Assembly (NCBI RefSeq): GCF_028640845.1
Contig: NC_080541.1
Location: 2,204,435-2,268,434, forward strand
From: Ahaetulla prasina
Lineage: Eukaryota; Chordata; Lepidosauria; Squamata; Colubridae
Reading direction: 5' to 3'
DNA: 64,000 nt
Made by a program: the position numbers and the translations under genes. Positions 60,228-64,000 of this stretch are shown here, piece after piece. The notes under the pieces were generated by a model. It did no database searches. It was given only the letters and a program-made list of their open reading frames with translations, and had not been told where the DNA came from. Numbering within the stretch: the stretch's first letter is position 1; the number at the start of each line of letters is the position of its first letter.

Positions 60228-60617
60228 TTATTTTTCCACGTAGTCACGCAGGTAGACAGGGCATCTCCTAACTCTTTCTGACCTGCGCAATTCATTCCCT
60301 GGGAGTGAGTCGAGCTGGTCGAAGGGACTGTTTGTTCCTCCCAGCTCCTCCTCTGGGCCATCCGGCCCTGGATTATTGGCAGAGTCGTCCCTGCTGTCCT
60401 CCGGAGGAGCCGGTTGGCGTCGCTGGACTTCTTCAGACTCAGCTAAGTCCTCCGATCGCCTCGGGGTTGGGTTAGTTGTTGGTTCAAATATTGGGTAGTC
60501 AGGGTCTGGCTGTTTGGTTTCTGGATTGTTTTGTACTCTTTTTCGTAATTGATCTATGTGGTGTCTCCACACTCGGCCATCCCCCATGTCCACTATGTAT
60601 GACTTTGGGCCCGTCAC
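60228..60617 (-). pseudogene. pol: Ty3/Gypsy pol, integrase C-terminal domain and tail
   Basis: The beginning (TGPKSYIVDM, RVWRHHIDQLRKR) is the chromatin/DNA-binding GP(Y/F)-like end of a Gypsy integrase. A long acidic P/E/D-rich stretch follows, then a basic RRSERVRR motif near the stop. It is out of frame with the integrase core (frame change between about 60617 and 60670). This is the last coding piece; the polypurine tract and LTR follow after about 50 bp. No envelope gene is present. Confidence 0.8.
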
Positions 60618-60634
60618 TCCTACAATTGTTCCCT

Positions 60635-61396
60635 TTAGCCACCTGGGCCCTCACTATAGTTATGTGCCCATACCGGGTCACCTGTTGTCATTGTTCTGGT
60701 TCTTCCCGTTGTGTTTTGGTACCCATCAGGGGAGTATGTTGGGTTTAACCGATCTAGGGGGCACCGGAGTCTTCTACCCATTAATAACTCCGCTGGGCTG
60801 TGGCCGGTGGTCACACAGGGGGTTCTATGTTGGACTGCCAGGAAGGTATCAATTTTGGATTGCCAATCTCCTGGGCTAATTCTAGATAGCGCTTCCTTGG
60901 CACTGCGTACAAAACGTTCTGCAAGTCCGTTCGTCGCCGGGTGGAAAGGTGCCGAGAGGACATGTCGGATGCCCTCTTCTGCCAAGTACCCCTCAAACTG
61001 GGTGGCTGTGAACTGTGGGCCGTTATCGGACACTAGAGTGTCGGGCAACCCGTGTGTCACAAATAGATGCCTCAAGACTGTGATTACAGCTTCCGCTGTT
61101 GTGGTTTTCATGAGTAAAATTTCTAACCACTTCGAGTAGGCATCTACCACAATTAAGAAGGTTTGCCCATGGAACGGCCCGGCAAAATCTATGTGGATCC
61201 TGGACCAAGGACCCTGGGGTTTCTCCCAATCCCTTATGGGGGCTGTTGGGGGTAGTGGCCTTGATTCTTGACATGCTTGGCATTTCCCTACCCGGTCGCT
61301 AATGTCTTTATCCATTTGTGGCCACCACACGTAACTTCTCGCTAGGCTTTTCATCCTCACAATCCCCGGGTGGCCCACATGCAATAGTTCCAACAC
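60635..61396 (-). pseudogene. pol: Ty3/Gypsy pol, integrase core
   Basis: A zinc-binding HHCC head (H6, H9, C39, C42 of this frame; text GHPGIVRMKSLARSYVWWP) precedes a DDE catalytic core: D69 in HIDFAGPF, D123 in VSDNGPQF, E159 in GLAERFVRSAKE, with 35 residues between the last two as expected. The enzyme inserts the DNA copy into the host genome. It is in the same frame as the upstream pol frame and separated from it by a single in-frame TGA at 61403-61405, so the copy is not intact. Most like the K02A2.6-like group of vertebrate Gypsy elements. Confidence 0.9.
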
Positions 61397-61402
61397 ATGC
61401 CC

Positions 61403-63343
61403 TCATAATTTGTCCGGAATAACCACTCTATCCCCCCATAACAGACAACCCCCTTGTACCAACAGTTCCGAACGCTTTTTTGTAAACTCTTTGAAACGAT
61501 CCCCCGGTGCAGCGGGCCATCCCCTCTGCACCCAACCGATCACAGTTCTTACGACAATGTCTTTGTAAGATGCCCTAGTCACTTCCGTAGATGTGACTGG
61601 GCCAGAGTCCAAAAAGTCAATTAACAAGATGGGCGTCCCTGGGGTCAGGTCTTCAATAGTCTCTGGCAACGGGCATCTACTTAAAGCGTCCGCATGTCCT
61701 AAGTCCTTGCCCGGTCGGTGAGACAGTTTGTATGAATATGCTGCCGGGAAAATAGTCCAATGGGTCAGCCTGGGTGATAATGCAACCGGTGTTGGACGGT
61801 CCCCCGCCAAGAGTCCCAATAAAGGTCTGTGGTCTGTGACTATTTCGAATTGCCGCCCAAACAGGTACTCGTGGAATTTTTTAACCCCAGAAACTATAGC
61901 CAGGGCTTCCCAGTCCAGTTGGCTATAGTTCCTTTCCGTTGCGGACATCGTGCGGGAAAAATATGCGATAGGGGCTTCTGAACCGTTCGGTAACCTGTGG
62001 CTGAGGACAGCCCCTACCCCGTAGGGTGATGCATCACAAACTAGTACTAGTGGCAACGTCCCATTGTACTGAATTAGAAGGCTATCATTGGACAAGAGAT
62101 TCTTAACGCCTTCAAATGCCTTAGCCTCAACCCTGCCCCAAGTCCAAACAGCTTTTTTCGCTAGCAGTTTATGTAGCGGTTCGGCTACCGTTGCCTTATT
62201 TTTAAAAAATACCGCATAGAAGTTTACAAGCCCCCAAAATGCTTGTAATTCTGTTTTGTTTTTTGGGGTTGGAGCCTTTCTAATGGCTCGCACTTTGCTC
62301 TCCGTTGGGTGGATGCCTTCCTTATCTATCCGGTAACCCAAGAATTCTACAGATTCAACTCCTATCTGGCATTTGTTGAGTTTAACCTTAAGCCCCGCAG
62401 ACCTGAAAATGCCCAAAACCTTCCGCAATTTGACCCCTAATTCTTCCAAGTTTTCTGCTGATACCAGTACATCGTCGAAATATGGAACTACTCCCGGTAG
62501 ACCCTGTAGGAGTCGTTCCATTAGGTTTTGGAATAACCCGGGGGCTACACTAACTCCAAACTGAAGTCGAGTGCATTTAAAAGCGCCCCGATGTGTGACA
62601 ATCATCTGCGCTTCGGCCGTTCCGTTGTCAACCGGTAATTGTTGGTAGGCTTGAGCCAGATCGAGTTTGGCAAAGACCTGTCCCTGCCCTAACGAGTGCA
62701 ATAAATGTTGCATTACGGGAACGGGGTAAGCACTCTTTTGCAATGCTTTGTTAAGCGTTGCCTTATAGTCAGCGCAAATCCGGACTGATCCGTCCGGTTT
62801 GACTGGGGTCACTATTGGTGTCTCCCATTTTGCATGGTCGACGGGGACTAGTATTCCCTGGCTTACTAATTTATCTAGTTCCCTGTCAATCTTGGGTTTG
62901 AGGACGAACGGGACCCTCCTAGCTTTTAATCTAATGGGAGCCACCTGGGGGTCCAAATTGAATGAAATGGGGGTCTCCACGTACTTGCCCAGGCTGTCTT
63001 GAAAAACGTCCTCGAATTCCTTCAACAATTCGTCCTTCAGGTTGACTCCATTGCTGTGGATCCCGGTTATGCCCATTCGTAGGGCTCGAAACCAGTCCAG
63101 TCCCAGTAAACTGGGCAGGTTTCCGTCAACGATGGTGATTGGCAGGGTTTTCTTGAATTGTCCATATCTTACTCTGACCGTTGTGGCTCCTTTAATGGGG
63201 ATCCGGTTTCCCTGGTAGTCTTGCACTCTCAGCTTTTGGGGTTGCAGCTGTCGTTTCGCGACTTCTGGCAGGTCCCGTGCGACCGTGTCCCAGGACATAA
63301 TCGTGATTGATGAGCCGGTATCCACCTCCATTTTACACTGCAC
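61403..63343 (-). pseudogene. pol: Ty3/Gypsy pol: protease, reverse transcriptase, RNase H
   Basis: 646 codons. An aspartic protease starts at once (DTGSS at residues 8-12; LLGLDW near 79-84). The reverse transcriptase follows: LKARRVPF about 138-145, KLDLAQAYQQ 226-235, LQFGVSVAPGLFQ about 260-272, and the catalytic YFDD at 288-291, all present. RNase H shows VCDASPYGVGAVLSH from 435, TERNYSQLDWEALA about 469-482, TDHRPLLGL about 503-511 and GKDLGHADALSR about 545-556. All key residues I can check are there. The frame ends at a TGA just before the integrase. The start is taken at the first ATG in frame; the true frame extends upstream towards gag. Confidence 0.92.
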
Positions 63344-63359
63344 TCCTTCAATGTAGGTC

Positions 63360-64000
63360 TTAGTGAATATTTTTTTCTAGTCGTGTCGATGCGTGGCCCA
63401 CTCGCACAGTGGTGTGATTCGACTTTGCGCCTTTTTTGAACTGGCCAATCCCTGGCCGCTTCGCTGAACCGGCGCCCTGTTGATTGGCCGGTTTGAATCT
63501 TTGGCGGGAAGGTTGGGAGGCTCGACAGGCCTGAGCTATGTGTCCTTTCTTTTCACACCGCCGACAAATTGCGTCTTTGAACCTGCAATTCTGTCGTTGG
63601 TGTTGGCCTCCGCAACTCACGCACTCGTCCCGGTCGCCTCTCTCCGGCCTCCCGGTGTGGAAAACCTCTTCCTCACTGTCCGATTTGGCCTGGATTTCTT
63701 CGCTGTGGACTGGCGTTGCTTTCGCCGCGGCATTCGGCGTGTTTGGCTTTTGTAAGGTTTCCGCCGCTTTGGTGGACATCTCGTGTGCCCTGGCCGCATC
63801 CAGGGCTATCGCCAGGGTTAGGTTGCTTTTCGACAGCAGCCGCCTCTGTAGTCGGATGTCCCTGACCCCACAAATGAGTTGTTCTAATAAAGAGTCCTCC
63901 AAGTCTCTATACTCACAGTGGTTTGCAGCTTTCCTTAATGCGGCCATGTATACGCTTATCGATTCGCCCTCTCGCTGAACTCTTTGCCTCAACTCGAACC
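63360..64000 (-). pseudogene. gag: Ty3/Gypsy gag, 3' part, cut by the window edge
   Basis: Capsid-type text (RQRVQREGESISVYMAALRK, LLEQLICGVRDIRLQRRLL) is followed by a hinge and two zinc knuckles, C-X2-C-X3-H-X4-C (CVSCGGQHQRQNC, one residue short) and C-X2-C-X4-H-X4-C (CRRCEKKGHIAQAC), which bind the element RNA. The frame is still open at 64000, so the N-terminus lies outside. It stops at 63360. pol is in another frame, offset by one base at a run of seven A on the reverse strand (63371-63377). Confidence 0.9.

Noticed and set aside
59980..64000. Endogenous retrovirus with envelope
   Set aside because: Domain order protease-RT-RNase H-integrase and the pol sequence are Ty3/Gypsy. Only about 50 bp separate the last pol codons from the polypurine tract, so there is no room for env.

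Overview
The window looks like intergenic or intronic DNA of a squamate reptile, most likely a snake. The repeat content supports this: a BovB (RTE-clade) LINE end, many 5'-truncated CR1 copies, a CR1/L3-type LINE whose 3' tail runs into (ATTCT)n arrays as described for snake genomes, L2-clade LINE ends, two tRNA-derived SINE types, hAT and mariner-like non-autonomous DNA transposons, Penelope-like elements (PLEs), short solo LTRs, GATA/GACA microsatellite and a Ty3/Gypsy element. I see no complete host gene, no rRNA or functional tRNA gene, no CRISPR array and nothing bacterial. One weak candidate host exon lies at 30333-30499.

Layout. 1-3.0 kb: BovB end, two L2 ends and A-rich filler. 3.3-5.0 kb: an 11-unit array built from the L3 LINE tail and (ATTCT)n. 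5.4-6.15 kb: a polypurine tract. 7.0-8.6 kb: microsatellites around a unique block. 9-20 kb: CR1 copies, mariner-like MITEs, a polypyrimidine tract (11.04-11.62 kb), a Penelope tail cluster (12.2-12.8 kb) and solo LTRs. 20-32 kb: a dense mosaic of hAT, SINE, L3, CR1 and PLE. 33-45 kb: solo LTRs, a SINE triplication, GATA/GACA repeat and pentanucleotide arrays. 45-50 kb: L2 reverse-transcriptase remnants and a Penelope ORF remnant (GIY-YIG end) split by an L2. 50-60 kb: nested hAT/LINE/CR1, a PLE dimer, a foldback element and more CR1. 60-64 kb, minus strand: the 3' LTR, pol and part of gag of a Ty3/Gypsy element that runs off the right edge.

Insertions can often be ordered because the outer element resumes exactly after the inner one and target-site duplications (TSDs) are readable. 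Examples are 8-bp TSDs for six of the seven completely bounded hAT-like palindromes (a degraded candidate at the seventh) and for three larger hAT elements, 5-bp TSDs for four solo LTRs, and 4-bp TSDs for two others.

The most interesting signal is in two Penelope-type repeat families, called PLE-A and PLE-B here. Both carry a hammerhead-ribozyme-like core: CTGANGA, exactly 19 nt with stem potential, GAAAC, then RTC. The same spacing and a shared downstream sequence suggest common ancestry. PLE-A also occurs as a 350-bp direct dimer. PLE-B lies directly downstream of a recognisable GIY-YIG endonuclease remnant. Blocks of unique, AT-motif-rich sequence (7.55-8.2, 13.9-14.5, 17.1-18.0, 37.1-37.6, 41.1-41.6, 49.7-50.4 and 55.7-56.3 kb) are the best candidates for conserved non-coding DNA, but this cannot be tested from one sequence.
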